From contig NC_092875.1 of NCBI RefSeq assembly GCF_028372415.1, positions 355,810,233 through 355,874,232 of the forward strand: DNA of 64,000 nucleotides, given 5' to 3'. Of the stretch, positions 1 through 10,695 are shown in pieces. Both the position numbers and the translations under genes were made by a program. Below the pieces are notes generated by a model. That model saw nothing but the letters and a program-made list of their open reading frames with translations. It was not told the DNA's origin and did no database searches. Source of the stretch: Notamacropus eugenii (taxonomy: Eukaryota > Chordata > Mammalia > Diprotodontia > Macropodidae). Positions within the stretch are counted from its first letter, which is position 1. Each line of letters begins with the position of its first letter.

Positions 1-1062
1 CACAAAGTAATGTCCCACTCCCTCCAAATGCCTATGAACAATCAAAGAAACAGGAAACAATAATTGATCAGTATGGGGCCAGTTGTCAGGTAAAACACAT
101 GGGTTGCTTGAGATGTATAATTGCACAGAAACTCCTTGGGTCAATCTTGGGATTTGATTGCATTTCTTATCAACATAACCTAGGTTGTTAGTTAAGGGTC
201 TCTAAACACCGAGAGGTGGTCCAGCTTCCCAGTCAAGCAGGGCTAAATATAAAAATGCAATCAGTTTTTTTCACAATCACCACAATTCAATAGAGTTTTT
301 TCATAAGACAGAAATTGGACTAGACCCATAAGTGAATAGAAAGGAACTGAGTTAGCTCCAGAATTGAGTCATAAAATGGAGTCAGTGTGGTTCATTCAAA
401 TTCCACTACCACTTGCTGTTCTCAATTCCCTCAATAGTCAACAGTCCTTACCCAAATGTATTGGGGGCAGTGAAGGGAGTAGAAAGCAGAGAGAGAAGGA
501 TTATTGATGAAAGTCCACTACAACATGCCAGTATTCACAACTAGAAATTAAGTACTTGCTTTGCTTTTGTTACCTGGGCACAAAATATGACCTGATATTG
601 ACATATGCTACTTGTACTAAACTCATTAATCTATTTTCTCTTAGATAGGAATTTTATAGGACTTTCACATTTTTAACTCAAAATTTATTGAAAGCAATTG
701 ATCTAAACTTTTTGTTTGTAAAGAATAAAATAACCCTTGTACTGGTAAACTGCAAGGAGACTCCTAAAGAAGTAAGGATAGTTATATGTACAAAAAATGA
801 CTAATTAAAACTCTGATCTAAACTTGCAATCATGACAACTCAAATAAGTATGTTAATTGCAAAAGCAACAGAGCTTTACTGAAATGTGGCCTTCTCTTTT
901 TATGAAAGAGAAATTTGGGAGCTATTTGTTTGAGGTTTGGTAGGTCCATCCTTAAGTGCATTTAGAATCTAAAGCAACCCTTTTAGAACCCCCCTACCAC
1001 TATTTTTTACAATAATGGCATCTGGTTGCCTCCAATGAAGTCCTACCCTACTGTCTCATCGT
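1..1062. other. Unassigned intergenic DNA
   Basis: I recognise no gene, RNA or repeat family here. The stretch is AT-rich, has stops in all frames, and has no long tandem repeat. Confidence 0.5.
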
Positions 1063-1795
1063 ATCATTCAGTTCTTTCAAAGTTGTACGATCAAACGACA
1101 GGTGTTTTCTCCTCTCCTGGCCTGTGCACTGGTCTGTGAGTAACCACAAGCATTCTTTTCTGCCTTGGAGCTGTAAGGAGAAATCCTTCTCCACTGCCAC
1201 CACAAGTTACACCATGCCAGCACTCCTCCTTGCCCCAGAACCGCCACCCAGAATTGCAACCCAGATCTTGGTAGGGCAAAGTAAGAGAATCCTGCCTCAG
1301 TACTGGGAAAGATATCCCTGAAATCCCCCTCTAATCAGCTGCTCACTCCCCCCGCAGTCTGTGGGCAGGTAGAAAGTTAGTTGCCCTGGGGCTTTGGCCA
1401 TACTGAGCTCCTCTCTCACCCAGGTTTGACAAATCTTTCCTACTGACCTTCTAAGTTGTCATTGGTGTTTGTAGATTTAGAAGTCTAGAAATCGCCTCAG
1501 CTAACAGTGATTCAGTCCCCTGAGGCCTGCTTCTGGTTTTCTAGGGCCTTGTCTGTGCTGGCACAGTCCATGCTGCACTGTACTCTTCTTCGACACTGGT
1601 GCAACAGACCTTTCTTATCAACCTACCAAGTTCTCTTGAGCTGGAAATTCGTTTCACTCTATCATTTTGTGGGTTCTGCTGCACTAGAATTTGTTTAGAG
1701 TCATGTTTTACAAGTGTTTGGAGGGTTTTGGTAGAGAGCTCCAGCAAGTCCTTGCTTTTACCCTGCCCTTTGCTCTGCCCCTTGAGTTTTCTGGT
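1063..1795 (-). mobile_element. L1 5'UTR fragment, antisense
   Basis: This GC-richer block reads, on the minus strand, like the 5' untranslated region of a marsupial LINE-1. On the plus strand it contains the typical antisense run: a 'TTTCACTC' segment, 'GTGGGTTCTGCTGC', 'TTTGGAGGG', then 'GAGAGCTCCAGCAAGTCC' and 'CTTGCTTTTACCCTGCC'. No ORF1 or ORF2 follows, so it is an isolated 5' fragment or the remains of a rearranged copy. The short frames in it are not genes. The family call is from pattern recognition and the ends are approximate. A related block lies antisense at 28.9-29.7 kb. Confidence 0.55.
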
Positions 1796-1984
1796 CTATA
1801 GTTTCTCACCCTATCATGTTGCTATCTTTTTTTATTCATTCAACTAATTCTCACCTCATGATGGGATCATTTGGTATGACTGCATCTTTTTTTTCAGTTG
1901 ATTTATTATCTCATTGCTTGTCTCTACTCTGTGATTAGCCTGTGGCCTCCCAGGATCATTTTTTACATACATGTACTATGCATA

Positions 1985-2135
1985 TGAAAAATGTGTCCGT
2001 ATCTCTCCAATTAAAATGTAAATTCCTTGAAGACAGAGAAAGTTTACTTTTGTCTTTTTCATGACTAGCCTTTAGGCAATGCCTGCTACATGCCATGCAC
2101 TTGATTAATACTTCTTTAATAATTAATTGATACTA
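1985..2135 (+). mobile_element. L2 3' end fragment
   Basis: The sequence follows the L2 3' terminus: 'AAATTCCTTGAAGACAGAGA', then a 'GCCTTTAGGCAATGCCTGCT' segment and 'ACTTGATTAATACTTCTTTA'. This corresponds to the consensus 'agctccttgagggcagggac ... agtgcctggcacatagtagg ... cttaataaat'. It is an ancient mammalian LINE2 relic with no coding capacity. Confidence 0.6.
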
Positions 2136-3418
2136 TGAATTATTTTTTTAGAGAAAGTATTTAAAGAGGGAAGGCAGAGGCAATCATCAGAAAGAAATAA
2201 GCTATAACTATGGGAAATTTTGTTAAAAGCAGTATCAGGAAAGATACTATATTATGGGAAATGGTTCCGCAGTATGATCCAAGTCAGTGACCATGCTTAT
2301 CAGACATCACAATATACATGCTCTCACTCCCCCTTCTCTTCCATAAAAAAACATAAGTACATTTCATTGTCTCTCCTCTGGGGCTAAATTGGTTAATATA
2401 ATTGTTTACCTTCGTTTTATTGTTTTTGATGTATTCTTTGGTATGTTCTTTATTGTTATAGTCATGACCATATTTAAAAGTAGAGGGACTTTATTTCAAT
2501 ATCTTCCCTTGTTTTTTCCTGAATTTCTTATAATTATCTCTTATGATGCAGCAATATCCCTTTATATCCGTATACATCAATCTCTTTAGCCATTGAATTG
2601 TCTGATCTTGATGATTTTAGAGGCACATCCCATATAAAATTGACCTGAACAATATCATTGTACAATTATTCTATCAATAACTTATAACCAAATCCTACCA
2701 AAACAGTTCTTGAATTGTTTACTTATTTATAGGGCTGCCCTCACACAAGTGACTACCTCCTATGAAATTGTTTGTCCGCAGTTTTGTTCATAGAACCAGT
2801 TAATATATTGGACAGGTAATCTGTGTTAATTACTTTTGACATCTAAAATATTCCAAATTTTATGTAAGACCTGGGTTCAAATTTGCAAAATTCATTGATA
2901 TTTCTTCAATACAATGAATAGTGATTATTTTCAGAGCAGTACTAAGGGTGAAGTGGAAAGACTGAAATATCAGAGTATAGGGACAAAAATGGAAGCCAGC
3001 TAAGTACTGTAGTTTTCCGGTGCCATTTCTATCAAGTAATAGTAAAAATAATGATAACATTTTTATTTCTGGTCATGATATCAGATAGTTCCCTTCTCTT
3101 GACCTAAAAACTCCTTGATATAATTCTCCATTCTCTTCTTAAATGACATTAAGGTGACTCTTCTCTTTGCCAAGACCAATCTCTCCTAAATGATCAAGCC
3201 AATTTAAGGCTTGTCTTCCCACCCTACACCTAATCTTTGACCTTTCCCCATTTGCTACTTCCTCATTCCTTCCCTATGCCCTTTATGCTTGCCCAACTCT
3301 CCCCAATCCTAAAACAAAACAAAACCAAAATAAAAACTGTTTGGTAGGCTCTATCAGGCTGTTAACCTATCATTCTATATCTTCCCTTGCTTTCTTAGTG
3401 AAATTACTAAGGGAGAAA
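2136..3418. other. Unassigned intergenic DNA
   Basis: No gene is visible. Part of 2,390-2,640 vaguely resembles very old antisense L1 (a 'TTTAGCCATTGAATTG' segment), but too weakly to annotate. The part at 3,060-3,310 is pyrimidine-rich and may be L2-derived. Confidence 0.4.
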
Positions 3419-3883
3419 TGTTGTAGTAGCAATTTAAATGGCAAGATCTTTGCCATGCCTTAATAGGCCCATATGACCTGCCTGGGTCACAGAGAAGTCT
3501 GAGTGAAGGGGAACCCATGGTGGGAGGAGCTTGCTGAAGCATGGAACAGGAAAACACAGAGCTGGAGCAGAACTGTGAGGGAGTTAGTCATGAAAACAGT
3601 TAGAGCTCGGAAGGATGCAGGCAAACAGACAGCTGGCTAGTGTGAGTGAAAGAGCTTGTTTATGAATTTGGTTAAAGGAGCTGGTTTGTGGGAAGCCTAG
3701 CATGAGGGAGGCTTGGGGATGGTGCTGTCTTCTGCTTTGTTATTTACTGTGTATAGATTTTTGTTACTATGATGGATTTGGCTTTCTGCTGCTCGGATTT
3801 GACTTTCTGGTGTCGGAATAAATATTTTGGTTCTGCCTTCCACTTGGAGAGTCTGCTGTATTTCACAATTCGGAATTGTGCCA
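3419..3883 (+). mobile_element. Probable solo LTR of an endogenous retrovirus
   Basis: The block starts TGTTGTAGTAGC and carries an AATAAA polyadenylation signal at 3,817-3,822, followed by the U5-like text 'TTTTGGTTCTGCCTTCC' and 'GAGTCTGCTGTATTTCAC'. The end contains a 17-bp palindrome at 3,864-3,880, then 'CCA'. Length (about 465 bp), signal position and the TG start fit an LTR; no gag, pol or env sequence adjoins it. I could not find matching 4-6 bp target-site duplications, so the exact ends are uncertain. Confidence 0.5.
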
Positions 3884-4129
3884 GGATATTCATGACCATT
3901 GTAGGTGCTGTAAATATCACATTGGCACTACCAATGTTGATACTTATTCCCTTTATTTCCTGACTATCTGACACAATTCATACTATTGACCAAACTCTCT
4001 TCTCTGAATTTTTATAACATGACTACTTCCTGGCTTCTTCATATTAATCAAAATGTTCTTTCTTGGTGTCCTATGTTGGCTCATCATTCTTATTATAGCA
4101 CCTGCCTGTGTTTTCCTAAAATTTGTCTT

Positions 4130-4310
4130 ATAAGATCATCCATTTAGAGTTGGAAAGACCCTTAGAAGCATTTAAGTTTAAACCCTTCATTTTAAAGATC
4201 AGGAAACCAAGACAGAGATAAAAGTTGCTTGGTATCTATTAAGTGAGGTTTTATTTGAACGTAGGTCTGCTTGATTCCAAGTTTACTTCAATATCCATTA
4301 CATCACTCTC
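4130..4310 (-). mobile_element. MIR-type SINE, antisense
   Basis: The order 'AGAGTTGGAAAGACCCTTAG', 'CCCTTCATTTTAAAGATCAG', 'GAAACCAAGACAGAGA' and then 'AGTGAGGTTTTATTTGAACG' follows an antisense MIR/MIR3 core ('ttttacagatgaggaaactg'). It is an ancient mammalian tRNA-derived SINE relic. Confidence 0.6.
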
Positions 4311-4429
4311 CCTCTTGAACTTTACCTCTCATCTTATTTCCTTTCCTTTTTTCTGCTTTCCTTTCACTGTCTCTTTCGGTCTGTTCCTCTATTCTTCTGT
4401 CTCTCTACCTGTTTCTCTCTTTTACACAC

Positions 4430-4625
4430 ACATAGGTAGCACCCTCTTAATTCCTATTTATCCTGTATATGATTTATTTGTATATAGTTTGCATGTTTCA
4501 TCTCCCAATAGTGTGTGAGCTCCTGGAGGGCAGGGACAGGTTTATTTGCCATTCTTTGTATCCTCAGCAATTAGTCCAGTGCCTGACACGTTACAAGTTT
4601 TAAAAAATGCTTTTTAATTGACTGA
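4430..4625 (+). mobile_element. L2 3' end fragment
   Basis: 'GTGAGCTCCTGGAGGGCAGG' followed by 'TCCTCAGCAATTAGTCCAGT' and 'GCCTGACACGTTACAAG' is a clear L2 3' terminus, ending in a 'TTTTTAATTGACTG' tail. Confidence 0.7.
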
Positions 4626-4639
4626 TAACCTTTACAATG

Positions 4640-4960
4640 GACATCTTCCATGCATAGAATACATTCCCTCTTCACCTCTATCTCATAGAATTTCTATCTT
4701 CCTTCAAAATGTTGCTTAAGTGCTACCACTTAAATAATGCCTTTTTCATTCCCCCCAACAACTTGAGACATACATTTGAAACTACCTTGTATTTATTCGT
4801 GCTTATTCTCTTTACATTTTTTCGTGTATACATACTTTCTATGTATAAGTACTTTTCTCCCACAATAGAATGTAAACTCATTTGTTGTAAGGATTGTTTC
4901 ATTTTGGGATCCCTGACACCAGGGATTCAAACCAGCAGAGTGTTTGTCACATAGCAGTCC
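4640..4960 (+). mobile_element. L2 fragment
   Basis: A second L2 3' segment. 'TTCAAAATGTTGCTTAAGTG' and 'CACTTAAATAATGCCTTTTT' match the ORF tail; 'AATAGAATGTAAACTCATTT' and 'GTTTGTCACATAGCAG' match the 3' end. Non-coding relic. Confidence 0.6.
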
Positions 4961-4974
4961 ACGTTTTTTCCTCA

Positions 4975-6470
4975 ATATATTTTTTATTTTATCAAATATT
5001 TTCCAATTATATGTAAAAAAAAAAATTAGCATTCTTTTTTTTCAAAACTGTGTATGCCCAAATCTCTCACTCTCTCCTACCCCTTACCCCACCTTGATAA
5101 GGTAAGCAAATTGTTATCAGTTGTACATATGTTGTTTTGCTGTTTCGGTCATATCTAACTCTTTGTGATCCTATTTGGGTGTTTTCTTGACAAAGAAACA
5201 GAAGTGGTTTTTCATTTCTTTCTGCAACTCATTGCACAGATGAGAAAACTGAGGCTAACAGGATTAAATGACTTGCCCAGGGCCCCATGTCTACTAAACA
5301 TCTAAGGCCGAATTTGAGCTCAATCTTCTTGACTCAAGGCCTGAAGGTGTATCCACTGTGCCACCTAACTGCCCCAATTATACATATAAAGCCATGCAAA
5401 ATATATCCCCATAATAGCCATAATAGTTACAAAAGGAAACAATAAAGAGCAAGAAAAAAAAGTTTTAAAAGTATGCTTCAATCTGCAGTCAGAGTTCATC
5501 AGTTCTCTCTCTGGATGCAGATAGCATTTCTTATCATGGATCTTTTAGAATTCTCTAGGACCATTGCTTTTTCTCAGAGATACTATGTAAGTCTTTCCCA
5601 GTTGCTAGTCCTTACAACATTGCTATTACTGTGTATAGTGTTCTCTTAGTTTGTGTTGTTATGTGTTTGTTTTGCATGTGTTGTTATGTCTTGCCAGGTT
5701 TCCTTGAAGTCATGTGACTCATCATCTCTTACAGCACAATAGTATTCCAGCACAATTTTATACCATGACTTGTTTACTCATTCCCCAATTGATGGGCATC
5801 CCTTCAGTTTCCAATTCTTTGCTACCACAAAAAGCTGATAGAAATATTTTTGTACAAATAAGCTCTTTTTCTCTTATCTCTTTGAGGTATAGATCTAATA
5901 ACAGTATGGTTAGGTCAAAGTATTTGAAGTTTTAAAGCCCTTTAGGAATAGTTCCCGATTGTTCTCCAGAATGGTTGAACTAGTTCACAATCCCACTCAC
6001 AGTGCATTAATGTCCTTAGTTAGTCAATCTGATAGGTATGAGGTGGTATCTCAGTTATTTTAACTTACATTTCTCAAATCAGTAGTGATTTAGAGTGTTT
6101 TTTTCTCATGATATTGATAGTCTTGATTTCTTCTTCTGAATAGTACCTGTTAATATACTTTCCTCATTTACCAATTGTAGAATAGCTTTCATTATAGTAC
6201 ATTTGCCTCTGTTCCCTATGTTTGAGAAATCAGGCCTTTATCAAAATTTTCCAATTTTCTATTTTCCTTTTATTTTGGGTGCCTTAGTTTTGTCCATGTA
6301 AAAGTCTTTTAATTTCATGTAATCAAAATTATCCATTTTATTGCCTGTGATCTTTATCTCTTGTTTGATCATAAACTCTCTTTTATCCATATATCTGACA
6401 GATACCTTTTCCATACTTCCCTAATTTTCCTTATATTATCCTTTATGCCTAAATAATTTGTCTATTTTTG
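4975..6470 (-). mobile_element. L1 3'UTR and ORF2 C-terminal fragment, antisense
   Basis: On the minus strand this carries the marsupial L1 3'UTR and the C-terminal part of ORF2. Diagnostic plus-strand text includes 'CATTCCCCAATTGATGGGCA' (5,781-5,800), 'TTTCCAATTCTTTGCTACCA', 'CAGAATGGTTGAACTAGTTC', and the far part 'GTAATCAAAATTATCCATTT'. The open frame at 5,714-5,935 on the plus strand is a shadow. The element is 5'-truncated and is split by a SINE at 5,131-5,377. No functional endonuclease or reverse transcriptase domain remains. Confidence 0.85.
5131..5377 (-). mobile_element. Marsupial tRNA-derived SINE (MAR1/WSINE type), antisense
   Basis: The copy reads 'GTTTCGGTCATATCTAACTC', 'TTTGTGATCCTATTTGGGTG', 'CACAGATGAGAAAACTGAGG' and ends 'CACTGTGCCACCTAACTGCC'. 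This is the reverse complement of the abundant marsupial SINE with an internal Pol III promoter and MIR-like core. Flanks TTGTACATAT (5,121-5,130) and TTATACATAT (5,378-5,387) match 9 of 10 bases and are the likely target-site duplication within the older L1. It was probably mobilised by L1. Confidence 0.85.
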
Positions 6471-6775
6471 AAGATCAAATAATATATGTAAGCCACTTTG
6501 CAAATTTTAAAGCATCTTATAATTGCAAGTTGTTAATAATTTTAATGATGGTGCTGATCCTGAAGTGCTTGTAAGAACTTGAAAAGTATTGATCCATAAA
6601 GAACAAGACATATGATTTTGGACCAAACAAAAAATGAGGAGATAAAGTTCCAGAGAAAAGAAGAGAAATAAGCCTAAGGTAACACATTAAATCATTAGCA
6701 GAAAGGGGATTCAAATTCAGTTATTCTGATTTCAAATCCAACACTCTTTGTACAGTACCACACTGGCCTCATTTC
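6470..6775. mobile_element. SINE (MIR-like) fragments
   Basis: 6,470-6,540 reads like the 3' end of a sense MIR-type SINE ('GTAAGCCACTTTGCAAATTT'). 6,630-6,775 reads like an antisense MIR core ('AGGGGATTCAAATTCAG', 'CAACACTCTTTGTACAGTAC'). Both are heavily decayed. Confidence 0.45.
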
Positions 6776-7139
6776 AAGTTTGCCACATTTGCTTTATTGA
6801 AAGATTTATTGACTGGTAGATGATGGAATTACAAAGATAAAATATACCTGCATTCCAATGAGCAAATTTACCAAAACCTTTCAAAATTTCCTTGTGGCCT
6901 ACATGTGGATTAAGTTGATTCAAAACTGATTGAGGCAGTTTAATGTTCACTTATTGTAGTGACAGGCACATGGTAGGCATGTAATCAGTTCTTTTTTCCT
7001 TCCATCCTGAATTCAATTCTTTGGATTCAAAGCTAAATTCTATATCTAACATGCCAGACTGCTTCTAATATTGGATTCTCAGGTGTCTCTTTTTGTTTAT
7101 ATGAGATTGGTAACAACCTATATGATAGAACTGACACCT
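6776..7139. other. Unassigned intergenic DNA
   Basis: Nothing recognisable except a weak L2-like phrase at 6,957-6,985 ('GTAGTGACAGGCACATGGTA'). Confidence 0.4.
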
Positions 7140-7860
7140 TTCTTATTAAAGTTTTAGATAGCAAGAAGGTTAGAAGAGCAGCTAATACATTAGATGGCAG
7201 AATCAGCATTCTAAAAGGTCTCAGTAGTTCATACTTAGTGGCATTATATAAAATTCACATGAATATGACAAAGACTGTACAAATAGACTACAAGTTATGC
7301 ATAAGGAGAACATACATAGAGATTTTTGTAGATTGTCTACTCAGTGAGTCAAGAGTTATATGTCAAGCCTCTACCCTATAAACATACATACATATAATAT
7401 TATACCGAATTAATGAATATTTAGTGTCCACATAAGACAAGTTTGGTATCCTATTGTTTTCTGACTTGGTCATTGTCACATATAGAATATTGTGTTCATT
7501 TAGAAGTCTGCCATTTTAAGAGAGGCACTGGTTTAGGAGCTTGGTCAGATGGAGAAGGGAAAACAGGATTGCAAGAGTACCTGGAACTCTTCTGTAAGAG
7601 GATAAGTTAAAGAACTGGGGATTTTCCATTTCTAGAGGAAAAGATTTAGGGAATATAATCCTTGTCTTGAAATCTTTGAAGAACTGTTAAATGGAAAGGA
7701 GATTCTAATTACTGCTTTTTACCTCATAAGGCAGAAATAATTAGGACCAGTGGTAGAAACAGGAGACAAATGTCAGTCATGTGTAAGGAAAAACAATTTT
7801 TAACAATTATGGATGTCTAAAAGTAGAAATTTGCTTAAGAAATGCTCTTATCTTTTTTTA
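7140..7860 (+). mobile_element. L3/CR1-clade LINE fossil
   Basis: 7,150-7,230 matches the CR1/L3 ORF2 tail: 'AGAGCAGCTAATACATTAGA' followed by 'TGGCAGAATCAGCATTC'. Further on come the 3' motifs 'AAATCTTTGAAGAACTGTTA', 'AATAATTAGGACCAGTGGTA', 'GTAAGGAAAAACAATTTTTA' and 'ACAATTATGGATGTCTAAAA'. These follow the L3 3' region ('ctaggagcaatgggtggaag', 'ggaaaaacttcctaacaatt') in order. It is an ancient pre-mammalian-radiation LINE, without any open frame. Confidence 0.65.
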
Positions 7861-8069
7861 TTCTTCCTTTTTCTCCAACAAAGTCAAAGACCTCCCAACT
7901 GACTGGCAATAAATCTCTTTTTGTCTCATTTAACTGCTAAGCAGATTGCCTATTATTTGTCTTTGACATGACAATGTAAACAATTCTATCCAGTTGACAT
8001 TGTCCAGGATGATTCCTTCTTTCCTGGTGATAGGGTCTGTAAGTAATAACAATAATGAAAACAATGTAA

Positions 8070-8258
8070 ATCTAGAGCTGGGAGAGACCTTAGAGGCTAT
8101 CTACACTAACTCTTCTTATATTATAGATTAAGGAATTGAGGATCAGAGAGCATAAGTGACTTGTCCAGAATCTCATAGGCAATAAGTGACAAAACCAGGA
8201 TTTAAACTAAGATCATGTGATTATAAGTTGACTATGAGTTCACTGCTGTATTTTTTTA
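8070..8258 (-). mobile_element. MIR3-like SINE, antisense
   Basis: 'AGAGCTGGGAGAGACCTTAG', 'CATAAGTGACTTGTCCAGAA' and 'AGTGACAAAACCAGGATTTA' lie in the order of an antisense MIR3. Confidence 0.65.
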
Positions 8259-8283
8259 AGTTTCATTTTGCTTGGGTTATGTG

Positions 8284-8285
<2 letters not shown>

Positions 8286-8333
<48 letters not shown>
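8286..8333. repeat. (GT)n microsatellite
   Basis: About 24 uninterrupted GT units. Likely length-polymorphic; the alternating purine-pyrimidine tract is Z-DNA-prone. Confidence 0.95.
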
Positions 8334-8336
<3 letters not shown>

Positions 8337-9219
8337 CAGAGTTTATCATCTTGCTTGGCAATAGCCTATTTATTAGAATGAATATGTTTCTTTCTTATTT
8401 TTTATTGTTTAGTCACTAGAGTGAAGTTCCTATAATGAATGGTCACAAATCATTCCCTCTTTTCTTATTTGTAGATGAATAGTTCTTGTTGTTCAACTAT
8501 GTTGAATCAACACAGTGTTCAGTCAGAAGGGTATAGCTCACCTATTCAAATAACTATTCCATTTGCTTGCCAGTGCAGCAGTGATTAAAGCTATCATCAC
8601 CGAGGTGCTAGCAGCTGGGGATAACCATACATATTATTCATCAGTAGATGGTGGTTGCTGGAAACTGATTTTTCCATAGTAGGAAAATGTCTATAGTTTA
8701 TTAGGTTACTGTGCCTTTTAAGAATTTCCCTTTCTCATTCATGACTCAAACAATAGCCTTATTTTGGTGCAATATAGAAATGTACCCTGGAATTTTATTT
8801 CCATTGAGACAGTAGTTCTCCATGATTCATCACCATATAGTATCACCAGAAGCATATTGGTGTTTAAAAGATGAGCTTTTGTAGCAAGTAGATTGGGATC
8901 TCAGATAATGCTGCACCATTTACAAAAGTGATTTAGCACTGTCTTCTCCCCTAGTCTATTCTGGAACCAGCTCTCTCACCATCTGTAGCACAACTGAACA
9001 CATATTTACAAAGCACTTGCTTGATGACTGTCAACTGCATGTTATAATTGGAACGATGTAAGTTCCTTGTTTTTGTTTGCTTTAACCATTGTTTATTTTA
9101 CTATTTATTTCTATGAGCAGTCACTCAATGCTAAATTCAAACATTCCCTAAATGAGATTGTTTCTAACAAACTTAGAAGTAATAGTATTTTTTCTTCTCT
9201 ACATATTGGCAATCTAAGA
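8334..9219. other. Unassigned intergenic DNA
   Basis: No repeat family or gene recognised. The run 'ATTGGAACGAT' at about 9,048 recalls U6 snRNA, but the flanks do not match. Confidence 0.45.
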
Positions 9220-9230
9220 GTATGAGATGT

Positions 9231-9600
9231 TCAATTAAAACTTTTTGTCTTTCCTGTAGACTTCAGAACATCTGATCCATTCGACATCATTTCTGGGATA
9301 ATCTTTGATACTTTCTTTAGAACATATACTATTTCAGTTTCACTTGGGCCATTATTTTTTATCAATAAAGAAATTTCTTTTTCCAAAGTTTCGATCATTG
9401 AGGATCTAGAGTACAATGGTTTAGATTTTATGTTTTTATATGGTCTTTTGCCTACTTTCTTCCCATCTTACGAAATTTTTAGTGACACTTCATTTCTTTG
9501 GATTCTTTTTCTGTCAAAATTATTTCCAGCACTGGTTTTCTTTCCTCTTCTATCAAAAATATATTTTTTTCAAGTTAAACCCTTTATGGAGGAGGAAATA
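9231..9600 (-). pseudogene. Coding-like remnant, family unknown
   Basis: On the minus strand a 61-codon frame (9,231-9,416) has a charged, protein-like composition with segments 'SSMIETLEKEISLLIKNNG' and 'EIVYVLKKVSKIIPEMM'. The same frame extends upstream without a start for about 20 more codons ('GKRPYKNIKSKPLYSR') to a stop near 9,475. Beyond that, a second frame continues with 'RKPVLEIILTEKESKEMK'. The switch of frame and the stop suggest a decayed coding sequence, such as a processed pseudogene or lost exon. I do not recognise the protein; no repeat family explains the block. A chance open frame cannot be excluded. Confidence 0.3.
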
Positions 9601-9699
9601 TGAAAGAATGAGGATACAGGTGAATGTAGTGTAATTATACCCGTAATGATGTGTGACGTATACACATAATGTTAGATTGCTTTTCTTAAGATGAAAAGG

Positions 9700-9885
9700 T
9701 AATAGGTTAATAGACTTAAAGATGGAAAGAGGTAATCTAGATCAACTTCACATACATACACACTATACAGATGAGAAAATTTAGGCACAAGGAGGATAAG
9801 CAACTTGTCTTAACATGTTAAGCTTCAAAGATGTTTGAAGCTGACTCTCTGGATCTCCACATCTCTCTTGAAATATCATACTTTG
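9700..9885 (-). mobile_element. MIR-like SINE fragment, antisense
   Basis: 'ACAGATGAGAAAATTTAGGC' and 'AGGATAAGCAACTTGTCTTA' resemble the antisense MIR core. The rest is too decayed for a firm family name. Confidence 0.45.
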
Positions 9886-10131
9886 GTGTTTGGTACTCTA
9901 ACAGTACCAAGTTCATTTGGAGGTGTTCTGATTTTCTTATGTACTATTCTTATAGCACAATAACATTCTATAATAATCATATGTAACAACTTCTTCAACC
10001 ACTCCCCAGTTTATGGACCTCCCCTCAATTTCCAGACTTTACTCCCACAAAAAAAGTTGCTATCAATATATTTGTACCCATAAGTCCTTTCCTTTTTCCT
10101 TTGATCTGTTTGGAAATATTGCAGTGTTATT

Positions 10132-10695
10132 CAGAGAGATAAAGATCTTCCTCACCCATTAATGGACCTGCCCATTAAGGGGAGTTTGATTAGAGGAGGT
10201 CCACAACTTTTGTAAATTTTCTAATAAGGTACTAGTTCCCAAGGGTTATGATTCCCTCTGGCTCTGAAAACTGTATAAATACTCTGAGGTGAGGTTTTGT
10301 TTTGGGGCTTACTTATTGGAACTGTTTGTTTGGTCAGAAGAGACTTGGACAATTGCTGAGGAACGTCTACCCGCCTTTGAAAACCCAGAGGTTGTTGCTT
10401 CTGTCTCTCGTAAATATGCATGTAAGGGTCAGACAGCTGTATCTGTCTGTTGATCTGTGATGTATATATTGCTTACATTCAGACAGCTGGAAGCCCTGTC
10501 TGTTGATTATTACTTCTTTGTATTTTCTCTGAAGTTCAGGGTTCTGACTCTTTCCCCTGAACTAAGTGAATGATATGCGTGCTTCATTAAAGTGATTGTT
10601 GACCCCCTCAAAATTTACCTTTCCTTTTAGAAAAGCAAATTTGAGAACTTGTGATAGCAGGTCATCCTAAATGTGTCAGGGGGTTCATTTTGCAA
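10132..10695 (+). mobile_element. Solo LTR of an endogenous retrovirus
   Basis: This 0.56-kb block interrupts antisense L1. It has a TATA box (TATAAAT, 10,274-10,280), an ATTAAA polyadenylation signal at 10,586-10,591 followed by 'GTGATTGTTGACCCCC', and a C-terminal end '...TTCATTTTGCA'. The spacing from TATA to polyadenylation signal (about 310 bp) fits U3-R-U5 organisation. No internal retroviral genes are present, so homologous LTR-LTR recombination probably removed them. The left end is uncertain because the first bases are not TG; no clear target-site duplication was found. Confidence 0.6.
10274..10280 (+). promoter_or_regulatory. LTR TATA box
   Basis: TATAAAT lies in the 10.1-10.7 kb LTR, preceded by a G-rich U3-like stretch and followed about 310 bp later by ATTAAA. 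It is probably the fossil Pol II promoter of the LTR; present activity is unknown. Confidence 0.45.

Noticed and set aside
9041-9065. U6 snRNA-like phrase 'ATTGGAACGAT'
   Set aside because: Only 11 bases match; the U6 5' and 3' parts are absent.
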